This document shows, piece after piece, positions 40,999 through 50,616 of a stretch of 64,000 bases of DNA. The translations under genes were made by a program, and so were the position numbers. This DNA is from Paludibacter sp. (GTDB lineage: Bacteria; Bacteroidota; Bacteroidia; Bacteroidales; Paludibacteraceae). The stretch is taken from positions 35,851-99,850 of the forward strand of contig JAQTUE010000025.1 in assembly GCA_028710415.1 (NCBI GenBank), in the 5' to 3' direction. How positions within the stretch are numbered: position 1 is the first letter of the stretch; each line of letters starts with the position of its first letter. The notes under the pieces were generated by a model that was not told where the DNA came from, ran no database searches, and worked only from the letters and a program-made list of their open reading frames with translations.

Positions 40999-42333
40999 AT
41001 GAAAACATTCAAAATGGGTGGCATCCACCCAAAAGAACATAAATTATCAGCAGGAATAAAAATACAGCCTGCAGCTATACCTATGCAAGCAATTATTGCA
41101 CTTGGCCAAAATCTTGGAGGACCTAGTGTCTCGGTTGTTGAAGCAGGGGATGTGGTTAAAGTGGGTCAATTGATTGGTAAGGCCAGTGGTTTTGTTTCCG
41201 CCAATGTACATGCTTCGGTTTCGGGTACAGTCGTTAAAATAGATGGCCATATTGATGCATCCGGTTATAATGTTCCTCATGTCTTTATTGATGTGCAAGG
41301 GGATGAGTGGTTGGAAACTATTGACAGAAGCCCTGAAATTATACGGGAATGTACATTGACTCCTGCCGAGATTATCAAGAAAGTGTCTGATTCAGGGATA
41401 GTAGGGTTAGGAGGTGCAACCTTCCCAACCCATGTAAAACTATCTCCGCCACCCGGAAAAACTGCTGAGGTCCTGATCGTTAATGCTGTAGAATGCGAAC
41501 CATACCTTACCTGCGATCATCAGTTGATGATGGAAAAGGCAGAAGAAATACTGGTTGGAGTAACCATATTGATGAAAGCAATCGGCGTGAAGCGTGCCGT
41601 AATGGGCATTGAAAACAATAAGAAAGATGCCATTGAGGTCATGAAAAAGATGGCGAAGACTTTTGAGGGAATTCAGATTATTCCGTTGAAAGTGCAATAC
41701 CCACAGGGTGGCGAGAAACAACTGATTGATGCAACGATAGGACGTCAGGTTCCGAGCGGAACTTTGCCAATTGAAGTTGGAGCGGTGGTACAAAATGTTG
41801 GGACTACGTTTGCCATTTATGAGGCAGTTCAAAAGAATAAGCCTTTGTTTGAACGGATACTAACCATAACCGGCAAGTCAGTGAAAAACCATGGCAATTT
41901 CAGGGCCCGGTTTGGCACCCCGCTTGCCAATATTGTTGAACAGGCTGGCGGAGTACCTGAAGATACCGGTAAGATTGTTGCAGGGGGTCCCATGATGGGT
42001 CGTGCATTAAGCAGCCTGGAGGTAACAGTCGCCAAAGGAACTTCCGGGGTACTGTTCATGCAAACCATGGAATCAGCCCGTAAGAAAATGCAGAATTGCA
42101 TGCGTTGTGCCAAATGTGTAGTTGCCTGTCCCATGGGATTAGAGCCCTATTTGCTTATGAACCAGAGTGAACGCAGTATGTGGACCGAGATGGAAGGTGA
42201 CCGGATCATGGATTGCATTGAGTGCGGGTGCTGTTCATTCTCATGTCCTTCAAGCCGTCCATTGCTCGATCATGTCCGTTTTGGAAAAGCCAATGTGGGT
42301 AAGATTATACGTAACAGGCACGCGAAGAAATAA
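40999..42333 (+). CDS. rnfC: Rnf complex subunit C
   Basis: MKTFKMGGIHPKEHKLSAG...GLGGATFPTHVKLSPP...CMRCAKCVVACPMGLEPY...CIECGCCSFSCPSSRPL; start revised from 40948. Confidence 0.96.
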   Translation: MKTFKMGGIHPKEHKLSAGIKIQPAAIPMQAIIALGQNLGGPSVSVVEAGDVVKVGQLIGKASGFVSANVHASVSGTVVKIDGHIDASGYNVPHVFIDVQGDEWLETIDRSPEIIRECTLTPAEIIKKVSDSGIVGLGGATFPTHVKLSPPPGKTAEVLIVNAVECEPYLTCDHQLMMEKAEEILVGVTILMKAIGVKRAVMGIENNKKDAIEVMKKMAKTFEGIQIIPLKVQYPQGGEKQLIDATIGRQVPSGTLPIEVGAVVQNVGTTFAIYEAVQKNKPLFERILTITGKSVKNHGNFRARFGTPLANIVEQAGGVPEDTGKIVAGGPMMGRALSSLEVTVAKGTSGVLFMQTMESARKKMQNCMRCAKCVVACPMGLEPYLLMNQSERSMWTEMEGDRIMDCIECGCCSFSCPSSRPLLDHVRFGKANVGKIIRNRHAKK

Positions 42334-42334
42334 A

Positions 42335-42690
42335 AGTTTGAAGAGTTTGAAGAGTTTGAAGAGTTTGAAGAGTTTGAAGAGTTTGAAGAGTTTGAAGAGT
42401 TTGAAGAGTTTGAAGAGTTTGAAGAGTTTGAAGAGTTTGAAAGGTTTGTAGAGTTTGAAAGGTTTGAAAGGTTGAGGATGATCACGCATGATACATGATA
42501 ATCTATAAACAGTTCAAACGTCAAACACCAAACGCCAAACACCAAACATAAACCTCAAACCTCAAACGTCAAACCTCAAACCTCAAACCTCAAACCTCAA
42601 ACCTCAAACGTCAAACACCAAACATCAAACGTCAAACATCAAACATCAAACTTTTCAAACTTTTCAAATTTCAAACTTTTCAAACATAAC
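42335..42690. repeat. Two-arm word element between rnfC and rnfD
   Basis: About 11-12 near-perfect GTTTGAAGA copies starting 2 nt after the rnfC stop, then ACGTCAA/ACCTCAA heptamers and CTTTTCAAA words up to the rnfD start. Confidence 0.95.
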
Positions 42691-42699
42691 TTCGTTTCT

Positions 42700-43668
42700 A
42701 TGGATAAACTAATTATTTCACCTTCACCACATGTTCACAGTGGCGATTCTGTGTCAAATAAGATGATCGGGGTGGTGATAGCCCTGATTCCTGCTTATAT
42801 TGCCGGATTGTATTTCTTTGGAATTGGTGCGTTGGTAATAAGTGCCACAGCTGTTCTTTCATGTATGCTTTTTGAATACCTGATCCAGCGGTTTATCCTG
42901 AAAGGTCCCATAACAATTACAGATGGTTCGGCTGCTTTGACGGGCTTGCTGCTTGCATTCAACCTGTCCTCAAACCTGCCGGTATGGATTGTCGTCATTG
43001 GCTCATTAGTGGCCATAGGGATTGCTAAAATGAGTTTTGGTGGGTTAGGGAATAACCCATTGAACCCGGCCCTGGTTGCCCGGGTCTTCCTGTTGATCTC
43101 TTTCCCTGTACAAATGACTTCCTGGCCGAAGCCGATACCCTGGAATCCGGATTATCTGGATGCAGTTACTGCTGCAACCCCACTGGCCATTATGAAAGGT
43201 CAGTTTAGCGCCATACCCGATACCTTTAATCTGTTTATCGGGAATGTGGGTGGTTCTATGGGTGAAGTCTCAGCGTTGGCCATCATCATAGGGTTAGTAT
43301 ACATGCTGATCCGAAAAATAATAACCTGGCATATTCCGGTTAGCATCCTGTTTACTGTAGCTGTGTTTACGGGTATCCTGCATTATGCCAACCCGGATGC
43401 ATTTATAGGTACCCCGGTGTTCCATTTACTCACGGGTGGACTCATGTTAGGAGCTGTTTTTATGGCTACCGACTATGTCACTTCACCCATGACTCCCCGT
43501 GGCATGTTGATTTATGGTGTTGGAATAGGATTAATAACCGTGATAATCCGGGTTTTTGGGTCGTATCCCGAGGGGGTTTCTTTTGCAATCCTGATCATGA
43601 ATGCCTTTACACCATTGATAAATAAGTTTGTTAAACCGAAACGTTTTGGGGAGATAAAAACAGCATGA
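42700..43668 (+). CDS. rnfD: Rnf complex subunit D
   Basis: SPSPHVHSGDSVSNKMIGVVIALIPA...NPLNPALVARVFLLISFP...DAVTAATPL. Confidence 0.96.
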   Translation: MDKLIISPSPHVHSGDSVSNKMIGVVIALIPAYIAGLYFFGIGALVISATAVLSCMLFEYLIQRFILKGPITITDGSAALTGLLLAFNLSSNLPVWIVVIGSLVAIGIAKMSFGGLGNNPLNPALVARVFLLISFPVQMTSWPKPIPWNPDYLDAVTAATPLAIMKGQFSAIPDTFNLFIGNVGGSMGEVSALAIIIGLVYMLIRKIITWHIPVSILFTVAVFTGILHYANPDAFIGTPVFHLLTGGLMLGAVFMATDYVTSPMTPRGMLIYGVGIGLITVIIRVFGSYPEGVSFAILIMNAFTPLINKFVKPKRFGEIKTA

Positions 43669-44348
43669 AGAAATTAAAGTCAAATTTTATAAATATGGTA
43701 GTGGTGCTTACGGGCATTGCCCTGTTTGCAGCATTTACACTGGCATCGGTTTACTCCCTGACCAGGGACTCCATTGAAAGTTCAAGGAACTCTAAAGTAC
43801 AGGAAGCTATCCAGGCGGTCATGCCTGCACACGATCATTATGATTCGATACCTGTAGAAATGAACAATGGGGTTGAAACCACCAGGGTTTATAAAGCGTA
43901 TGATAAGAATAATGCTTTGGTGGGTGCTGCTGTCGAGTCTTCTTCGAATAATGGCTACAAAGGGCATATCGATATTATCGTGGGCTTTAACCGGGTTGGG
44001 GTTATCGTGAATTATGTCGTGTTGGATCAACATGAAACACTTGGGTTAGGTTCCAGGATGATTGATTGGTTTAAGACGGATAATGCAAATCAGAGCATCA
44101 TTGGGAAAAATGCTTCAACCGCTCATTTAAATGTAAAGGTTGATGGTGGTGAAGTGGATGCCATTACGGCAGCAACCATCAGTTCCAGGGCTTTTCTGTT
44201 TGCCATACGGAATGCTTACTTTGAATTTAAACTAAATATGGATGCAGCAGTTGATGTTGCAAAAGCTGCAACTGATTCAATTTCATTAGTACAAAATGAT
44301 TCTGATACAATTGTCACCAAAATTGAAATGAAAGGGCAAGATCAATGA
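43665..44348 (+). CDS. rnfG: Rnf complex subunit G
   Basis: DQHETLGLGSRM...VDAITAATISSRAFLFAIRNA (flavinylation motif). Confidence 0.95.
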   Translation: MKKLKSNFINMVVVLTGIALFAAFTLASVYSLTRDSIESSRNSKVQEAIQAVMPAHDHYDSIPVEMNNGVETTRVYKAYDKNNALVGAAVESSSNNGYKGHIDIIVGFNRVGVIVNYVVLDQHETLGLGSRMIDWFKTDNANQSIIGKNASTAHLNVKVDGGEVDAITAATISSRAFLFAIRNAYFEFKLNMDAAVDVAKAATDSISLVQNDSDTIVTKIEMKGQDQ

Positions 44349-44935
44349 AAGACTCAGCATTAAAAGTTCTTCTTAACGGTATTCTCAGGGAAAATCCGAT
44401 ATTTGTCCTGATCCTGGGTATGTGCCCCACACTGGCAACCACTTATTCAGCCATCAATGGTCTGAGTATGGGATTGGCAACATTCTTTGTATTATTCGGT
44501 TCCAATATAGCTATTTCTATATTGAAAAACATTATACCCGATAAAGTACGCATTCCTGCCTATATCGTAATTATAGCCACTTTTGTGAGTGTGGCTGAAA
44601 TGTTGATACATGCTTATTATCCCGCCATCTACGACAGCCTGGGTATTTTTATCCCCCTGATTGTAGTAAATTGCCTCGTGCTGGGACGTGCAGAAGCATT
44701 TGCGGCTAAGAACACTGTATTCCGTTCAGCCCTCGATGGGTTAGGCATGGGAATAGGATTCACATTTGCATTGACCTTGTTGGGTACAATCCGTGAATTA
44801 CTGGGAACCGGTAAGGTCTTTGGAAACATTGTTTTCCCGGAACACTATGGTGCCCTTATTTTTATATTAGCCCCCGGAGCATTTATTGTTTTGGGATATT
44901 TAATTGCTGTTATGAATAGATTTAGGGTTCGTTAG
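44345..44935 (+). CDS. rnfE: Rnf complex subunit E
   Basis: GILRENPIFVLILGMCPTLATTYSAINGLSMGLAT...IPAYIVIIATFVSVAEMLI. Confidence 0.96.
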   Translation: MKDSALKVLLNGILRENPIFVLILGMCPTLATTYSAINGLSMGLATFFVLFGSNIAISILKNIIPDKVRIPAYIVIIATFVSVAEMLIHAYYPAIYDSLGIFIPLIVVNCLVLGRAEAFAAKNTVFRSALDGLGMGIGFTFALTLLGTIRELLGTGKVFGNIVFPEHYGALIFILAPGAFIVLGYLIAVMNRFRVR

Positions 44936-45315
44936 TTAATTAAGTTGACTAAGTTGATTGAGTTAATTATGTTGACTTAGTTAATTAAGTTGATTAAGTT
45001 GATTGAGTTAATTATGTTGACTTAGTTAATTAAGTTGATTAAGTTGATTGAGTTAATTATGTTGACTGAGTTAATTAGGTAAAACAAGTTAATGATTAAT
45101 GTCATTAATGTCAATTTACAAATCAACACAAAGTAACAATCAACAAAGTTACCAATCAATTACCTTAATCAATTCAGTCAACTTAATCAACTTAATCAAC
45201 CAATCAATTACCTTAATCAACTTAGTCAACTTAATCAACTTAATTAACTTAATCAACTTAATCAACTCAATTAACTCAGTCAACTTAGTCAACTTAATTA
45301 ACCAATCAACCAAAT
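44935..45315. repeat. Inverted 8/9-bp word element (TTAAGTTGA / TCAACTTAA) between rnfE and rnfA
   Basis: Left arm TAGTTAATTAAGTTGACTAAGTTGATTGAG..., right arm ...CAACTTAATCAACTTAATTAACCAATCAACCAAATATG; runs from rnfE stop to rnfA start. Confidence 0.93.
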
Positions 45316-45891
45316 ATGACATTCATTCTAATATTCATCAGTGCGGTATTTGTGAACAATATAGTATTGTCGCAATTTCTTGGTATCTGCCCGTTCCTGG
45401 GTGTTTCTAAAAAGATAAATACAGCTATCGGAATGACAGGGGCAGTTGCTTTTGTGATGACTATTGCAACTGTTTTTACGTATATCATTCAAAAAACGGT
45501 GCTGGATCCTTTTCATATCCAGTTTTTACAAACCATCACCTACATTTTGATTATTGCTTCATTGGTACAACTGGTTGAAATTATCCTCAAAAAAGTATCG
45601 CCTGCATTGTATCAGGCTCTGGGTGTGTATTTGCCTTTGATTACTACCAATTGCGCCATTTTAGGGGTAGCCCTGTTGGTAATCAAAAAAGATTATAACC
45701 TGGTGGAAAGCGTCGTGTTTGCCATCTCTACAGCCATTGGCTTTGGGCTTGCATTAATCCTCTTTGCAGGCATTCGTGAGCAACTCAACATGGTGAAGCT
45801 CCCCAAAGGTATGGAAGGCATTCCAGCAGCTTTAATCACAGCAGGACTCCTGGCAATGGCATTTATGGGCTTTGCAGGCATCGTGAAATAA
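45316..45891 (+). CDS. rnfA: Rnf complex subunit A
   Basis: [40 protein letters not shown]...[18 protein letters not shown]. Confidence 0.97.
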   Translation: MTFILIFISAVFVNNIVLSQFLGICPFLGVSKKINTAIGMTGAVAFVMTIATVFTYIIQKTVLDPFHIQFLQTITYILIIASLVQLVEIILKKVSPALYQALGVYLPLITTNCAILGVALLVIKKDYNLVESVVFAISTAIGFGLALILFAGIREQLNMVKLPKGMEGIPAALITAGLLAMAFMGFAGIVK

Positions 45892-45941
45892 TTTTTTTGA
45901 GACGCTAAACTATAATTCCCGGTTATTTTAGAATGATAAAG

Positions 45942-45976
45942 AAACAGGTAAACCCTATGGTCTGCCTGTTTTTTTA
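45942..45976 (+). terminator. Terminator after rnfA
   Basis: AAACAGGTAAACCCTATGGTCTGCCTGTTTTTTT. Confidence 0.75.
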
Positions 45977-46191
45977 TGTAAGAGCAGATATTAATCCGGT
46001 TCATAATCCTATTCTTGATTTCCACTATCTCCTGACATTACCACCTGTTTACTGATATTGCCTACCATCGTTTATTTTATTTAAAAGTCTGATTCCTATA
46101 GCAATAGTTTAAAATCTTTTCCGTTATATATATAAAGAATTAATTAATCTGACATAAAAATAAGCAAAACATTAATATACTGCAACTTATG

Positions 46192-46225
46192 TCTTGATTC
46201 TTGACTCTTGGCTCTTGATTCTTGC
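46192..46225. repeat. GATTCTT heptamer array
   Basis: gattctt gactctt ggctctt gattctt; complement of the 31608..31690 word. Confidence 0.8.
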
Positions 46226-46295
46226 GTTCAATATATGTCCATTTTTTTACCGTAACCTTCCCATTTTTATATAGATGTTTACACGAGAATAAGGT

Positions 46296-46346
46296 TGTAT
46301 CTTAGATGTATCTTAGTTGTATCTTAGATATAACTTAGATGTATCA
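46296..46346. repeat. TTAGATGTATC 11-mer array
   Basis: ttagatgtatc ttagttgtatc ttagatataac ttagatgtatc. Confidence 0.85.
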
Positions 46347-46660
46347 TATCATTAAAAGGTTAAGATGTCTATATTATGTCCGAGTTTAAAAGATATTACA
46401 TTGTAAACTATACAAAAAACTGATGGAGAAAGGATAAAGGTGCCATGAAAATGATAATTTCCCGGGTACCCAAACGTATACTCAATTGAAATTATAAGGT
46501 GGAATACATAAATGCCAAATTACCAGAGTGATAAAGCTATTTGTTGCTTGACTTTGAAAAATAAGTAAAGATTTTGCAATAAATCTTTGGTAAGAGATTT
46601 GGTTTTTTAAAAATAACAGGTATATTTGCACTCCGAAATGTGAAATATATTTCGAAGCAC

Positions 46661-46733
46661 GCGGTAGTAGCTCAGTTGGTAGAGCATCAGCTTCCCAAGC
46701 TGAGGGTCACGAGTTCGAGTCTCGCTTACCGCT
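46661..46733 (+). tRNA. tRNA-Gly (anticodon CCC)
   Basis: GCGGTAG acceptor, GCTC/GAGC D-stem, TCAGC-TTCCCAA-GCTGA anticodon arm, T-loop TTCGAGT. Confidence 0.95.
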
Positions 46734-46750
46734 CAAATGAATAAGTATAA

Positions 46751-46778
46751 AAAAGGATGTCTTTTAAGACATCCTTTT
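46751..46778 (+). terminator. Terminator of tRNA-Gly
   Basis: AAAAGGATGTCTT-TT-AAGACATCCTTTT. Confidence 0.9.
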
Positions 46779-47017
46779 TTTAGTAATGCAATTTCATGTA
46801 AGTAATCTTGTAAAATTGAACAACTAAAAAATTTATAAAAATTTAATTCCTTTTTGTTTGTATTTGTGAAATTATTAATATATTTGCATTTCTAAGAATT
46901 ATTTTGACAATTGGAGAGATAATTGAATTACATATTTTCAAAAAGCGATAGCTGTTGTTCTGTTTCTAAAAATCGACATAATTAAATAAACTGCTAGAAT
47001 AAGTTAGTAAATGACTG

Positions 47018-47112
47018 CGCCAAAAGGCTTTGCCTTTAACTTGTTATTATTGTTTTTAGGTATTTGGCGATAACTTAGAAGCGTGATATAGTTAAATGTC
47101 CCACGCTTTTTT
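47018..47112 (+). other. Structured intergenic element: CGCCAAA...TTTGGCG arms with an inner hairpin, followed by GCGTG...CACGC-T7
   Basis: CGCCAAAAGGCTTTGCCTTTAAC...GGTATTTGGCGATAACTTAGAAGCGTGATATAGTTAAATGTCCCACGCTTTTTTT. Confidence 0.4.
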
Positions 47113-47186
47113 TGTGCTCAATTTTCAACAAATAAAGTATACAAACAAATTTATATCCAATCATTTATTGACTTTTAAAAATCATT

Positions 47187-48224
47187 ATGAAAAACCTTAA
47201 CAATATCAGGATTATTCCATTTATAATAATGGGAATTTTATTAATGTTTATAACCAGTTGTAAAAATGGAGCAAACACTCCAACAGATCTTATTCCTATA
47301 TTGACTACTGCCACTCCGACAGATATTACTCATAATACTGTAACTTGCGGTGGAAATATTACTTCCGATGGTGGTTCCGATGTAACAACTCGTGGTGTAT
47401 GTTGGAGCACTTCTCCAAACCCAACAACAGCAGATAACAAAACTATAGATGCAGCAGGAACAGGGGCGTTTACAAGCTCAATTACCGGATTAAATCAAGC
47501 AACAACTTATAATGTAAGAGCTTATGCTACTAATAAAAGCGGGACTGCTTATGGCTTACAGTTCGTTTTTACAACACAAACTGTAGTAACTGACATTGAA
47601 GGTAATATATATCACACTTTAAAAATTGGAAATCAAACATGGATGGTTGAAAATTTAAAAACTACTAAATATCGTAACGGAGATTTAATACCCAATGTTA
47701 CAGATGCTACAATTTGGACAAACTCAACTACCGGTAATTATTGTAACTATAATAATTTGGTTGATAATGCAACAAAATATGGTCGTCTTTACAATTGGTA
47801 TGCAGTGTCAGATAGTCGTAATTTAGCTCCTTCAGGCTGGCATGTTTCTACTGTTGCCGAATGGACTACTCTGGAAAATTATTTAATTGCAAATGGATAT
47901 AATTATGATGGCTCTACGACAGGTAATAATATAGCTAAATCATTAGCTGCAACCACCGATTGGTCAACATATCCAACAATTGGCACTATTGGAAACGATT
48001 TATCTAAAAACAACAAATCGGGTTTTACTTCTTTGCCAGGTGGTTATCGTATCAATAATGGTTCATTTGCGAATATGGGATATCATGCATATTGGTGGAC
48101 ATCAACTGAATCAAGTTCCTCTAATGCAATTTTTGTGTATCTTCATTATATGAAATCAATTTTATATGTTGATTATCCTAATGCCAAAAATTGGGGAAGT
48201 TACGTTCGTTGTGTGAAGGATTAA
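47187..48224 (+). CDS. Lipoprotein with Fibrobacter succinogenes major paralogous (FISUMP) domain
   Basis: Lipobox FITSCKNG; NTVTCGGNITSDGGSDVTTRGVCWSTSPNPTT; DIEGNIYHTLKIGNQTWMVENLKTTKYRNGDLIPNVTD...GWHVSTVAEWTTLENYL...WWTSTESSS. Confidence 0.9.
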   Translation: MKNLNNIRIIPFIIMGILLMFITSCKNGANTPTDLIPILTTATPTDITHNTVTCGGNITSDGGSDVTTRGVCWSTSPNPTTADNKTIDAAGTGAFTSSITGLNQATTYNVRAYATNKSGTAYGLQFVFTTQTVVTDIEGNIYHTLKIGNQTWMVENLKTTKYRNGDLIPNVTDATIWTNSTTGNYCNYNNLVDNATKYGRLYNWYAVSDSRNLAPSGWHVSTVAEWTTLENYLIANGYNYDGSTTGNNIAKSLAATTDWSTYPTIGTIGNDLSKNNKSGFTSLPGGYRINNGSFANMGYHAYWWTSTESSSSNAIFVYLHYMKSILYVDYPNAKNWGSYVRCVKD

Positions 48225-48563
48225 ACACCCCATGATTTTAGTTACATATTAACGATTTTAATCAAAAAAATGCTAGTTTAGTGGAATTAATGGACTGTTA
48301 GAAATAATTTTAAATGAGTAATCCAAAAAATAATATATACATTATTTTCATTGAACGTTTTATCATTAACAACCCCTGGCATTAAGGAGAGAAAAAAGGG
48401 TTTAAATAAATCTTAAATATTCTAACATTATAACAAGACCAAAATAATCTATTTTCAAAAGAATTAATTTATTAGTGATAACTTAACTAATTTGCATTGC
48501 GTGTAAACCAATATGTAAACCGGTAAAAAAGAAAGAATCAAAAACCAATTTCTATAAGTTGTA

Positions 48564-48669
48564 ATAGGTAGTAGATCAGTTGATTGTTGACGATAGCGAA
48601 GATATTGACAACTTTAAGAGCATCAGCATCTCAAGCTGAGGGTCACGAGTTCGAGTCTCGCTTACCGCT
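48564..48669 (+). pseudogene. tRNA-Gly relic with insertion in the D-loop
   Basis: GGTAGTAGATCAGTTG (48566..48581, 1 mismatch to 46663..46678), 35 nt of unrelated sequence, then 54 nt matching 46681..46734 with 2 mismatches. Confidence 0.85.
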
Positions 48670-48736
48670 CCGGGAAATTAAAAAAGAAAGGGATGTCTAA
48701 CTACAGGCAGCCCTTTTTGTTTCAGTGTATTCCCTG

Positions 48737-49360
48737 TTATTTCAACGGGATCATGACTCCCAGCCTAAACCCGCTTTCCAGTAAACGTTGCGGGTAGGTA
48801 GAGTTAGAGAAAGAGATCATCGAATGCAGTTTCGAATAGGGGTTGATGGTAATTTCATATCCTGATTTGAATTCATACTTCAAGCCAAGCCCGAGCATGA
48901 CACCCACACCGTTTTGGGCATCTACATGGCTTGATTTACTTACGTCCAGATCGATTAACAGCCCTCCGTTCACGTAGAAGAAACGCCAGAAATTGGCACG
49001 AAGGGTAACCGGTATATTCAGGAGATTTAAATTGCCATAGTTAGTTGGAAAGCTTCCTCCCGGATAGACTCCCGGAATAATCATGGGATTGATAGCGGTA
49101 GCAAAGCTTGAAAACTCCAGCCCTGTTTCGAGATCAAGGGTCTTGTTTAAAGGATGAAGGTAATTGAAAGCAACAGTGACTAAACATCGGCTATTAGCAC
49201 TACCGGCTCCTTCGAGTTGCTGGAAAAGAAGAATATCCGATTCGCCCAAGACAGAAACGGAGAGCCCAATCTTATTCTTTTTGATGGGTACATCAGATTC
49301 CTGAGCGGTAAGACTGGCAAGAAACAAAATGAAACAAACAAATGTCAGGATTTTTTTCAT
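48737..49360 (-). CDS. Outer membrane beta-barrel protein
   Basis: MKKILTFVCFILFLASLTAQ signal peptide; porin-like strands; C-terminal ESGFRLGVMIPLK. Confidence 0.75.
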   Translation of the reverse strand: MKKILTFVCFILFLASLTAQESDVPIKKNKIGLSVSVLGESDILLFQQLEGAGSANSRCLVTVAFNYLHPLNKTLDLETGLEFSSFATAINPMIIPGVYPGGSFPTNYGNLNLLNIPVTLRANFWRFFYVNGGLLIDLDVSKSSHVDAQNGVGVMLGLGLKYEFKSGYEITINPYSKLHSMISFSNSTYPQRLLESGFRLGVMIPLK

Positions 49361-49534
49361 AAGGATTAATTTGGTTCGCAATATTACACTAAATTTATTA
49401 AAAAACGATTATATTTGCTTTTTAGTACAAAAGTATTGACTAATCCCGGTATTTTGTTTGTTAACACAAAAGAAATTTATATATTTGACCGATTTATTGT
49501 ATCCTAATACTCCATTCACATTGAACCTACAAGT

Positions 49535-50464
49535 ATGTGGAAAGATTATTTCTATTTCTCCAGGGGTCAACGGATTGGCATCATCGTACTGATTGTGCTG
49601 ATAGTGATTGCTTTGACAGCCAATTATACCTTGAAATATTTCTTTCCGGTTACTGAAAAGGATGGAACTGCTTTTCTGACTGAAGTGGCGGCATTCAAGA
49701 AATCGCTGGTATCAAGGGACAGTATCCTGAAGGAACAAAGAAAACGTCAGTACGAGGAGCGGTATAAAAAATATAAACCTTTTCCTCCGTATCAGAAAAA
49801 AATCACCTATTCCCTTTTTGCTTTCGATCCGAACCTGGCCGATTCTGCAACTTTTGTTCGCTTGGGACTGAAACCGTTTATGGCTTCCAATATCCTTAAA
49901 TACCGGAGTAAGGGAGGATGGTTTAAAACAACTGCCGATTTTGGAAAGGTATATGGATTAGCTCCCGAAAAGTATTGCGAGTTGGAACCCTATATTGCCA
50001 TTCACGAGAAAAAACTGACGAAGACAGATTCGTTGTACATAAAGCAAAAAGAATTAAAGAAAGAATTGATTGTGGAATTAAATTCTGCAGATACCACCCT
50101 TTTAATGCAGGTTATCGGGATCGGGCGGGGGTATGCCAAAGGGATTGTACGATTCCGGCAACAGACCGGTGGATTTGTATCCGTGAATCAACTGAGTGAA
50201 ATTTATGGGATTAGCCCGGAGAGCCTTGAAAAAATCCGCCCGTTCTGTAAAGTCAATGCAGAGCTTGTACGGAAAATAAAGATTAATGTGGTAAGTGTTG
50301 AGAGGTTAAAGAGTCATCCGTATTTAAATTTTTACCAGTCCAGGGCTATCTATGAATTAAGGAGAAAGAAAGGAAAGTTGAAAAATATAAATGAGTTGAA
50401 AAACTTACCTGAATTTACTCCCGATGGTTTAGCAAAGATAGAGCCGTACCTGAGTTTTGAATAA
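49535..50464 (+). CDS. Helix-hairpin-helix (ComEA-like) domain protein
   Basis: One TM helix then repeated ELNSADTTLLMQVIGIGRGYAKGIVRFRQQTGGFVSVNQLSEIYGISPE. Confidence 0.9.
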   Translation: MWKDYFYFSRGQRIGIIVLIVLIVIALTANYTLKYFFPVTEKDGTAFLTEVAAFKKSLVSRDSILKEQRKRQYEERYKKYKPFPPYQKKITYSLFAFDPNLADSATFVRLGLKPFMASNILKYRSKGGWFKTTADFGKVYGLAPEKYCELEPYIAIHEKKLTKTDSLYIKQKELKKELIVELNSADTTLLMQVIGIGRGYAKGIVRFRQQTGGFVSVNQLSEIYGISPESLEKIRPFCKVNAELVRKIKINVVSVERLKSHPYLNFYQSRAIYELRRKKGKLKNINELKNLPEFTPDGLAKIEPYLSFE

Positions 50465-50616
50465 CCGGAGGGACGGTTAAAAATAATTTTTATATAAATC
50501 AAAACAAAATTAATTATTGTAAATTCACAAACAAAATGGCATTAAATTTGATTGTTATAATTGCTATCAAATAAGTATTTCAAACAAGTAAAATCAATTT
50601 CTAAAATTTGTGAGCA

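Noticed and set aside
42167-42545. ORFs with KSLKSLKSL / LFKLFKLFK / SNSSNSSNS tails
   Set aside because: They are translations of the GTTTGAAGA array in different frames and overlap rnfC; no start or family support.
47011-47076. Integron attC site upstream of the FISUMP gene
   Set aside because: No clear RYYYAAC/GTTRRRY core pair in the right order and no integron integrase.
46661-48670. Classic integrative element with attL/attR at the tRNA 3' end
   Set aside because: No integrase in the 1.9 kb interval, and the distal copy also carries the tRNA 5' half, so simple 3'-end att duplication does not fit well. Kept only as one hypothesis.
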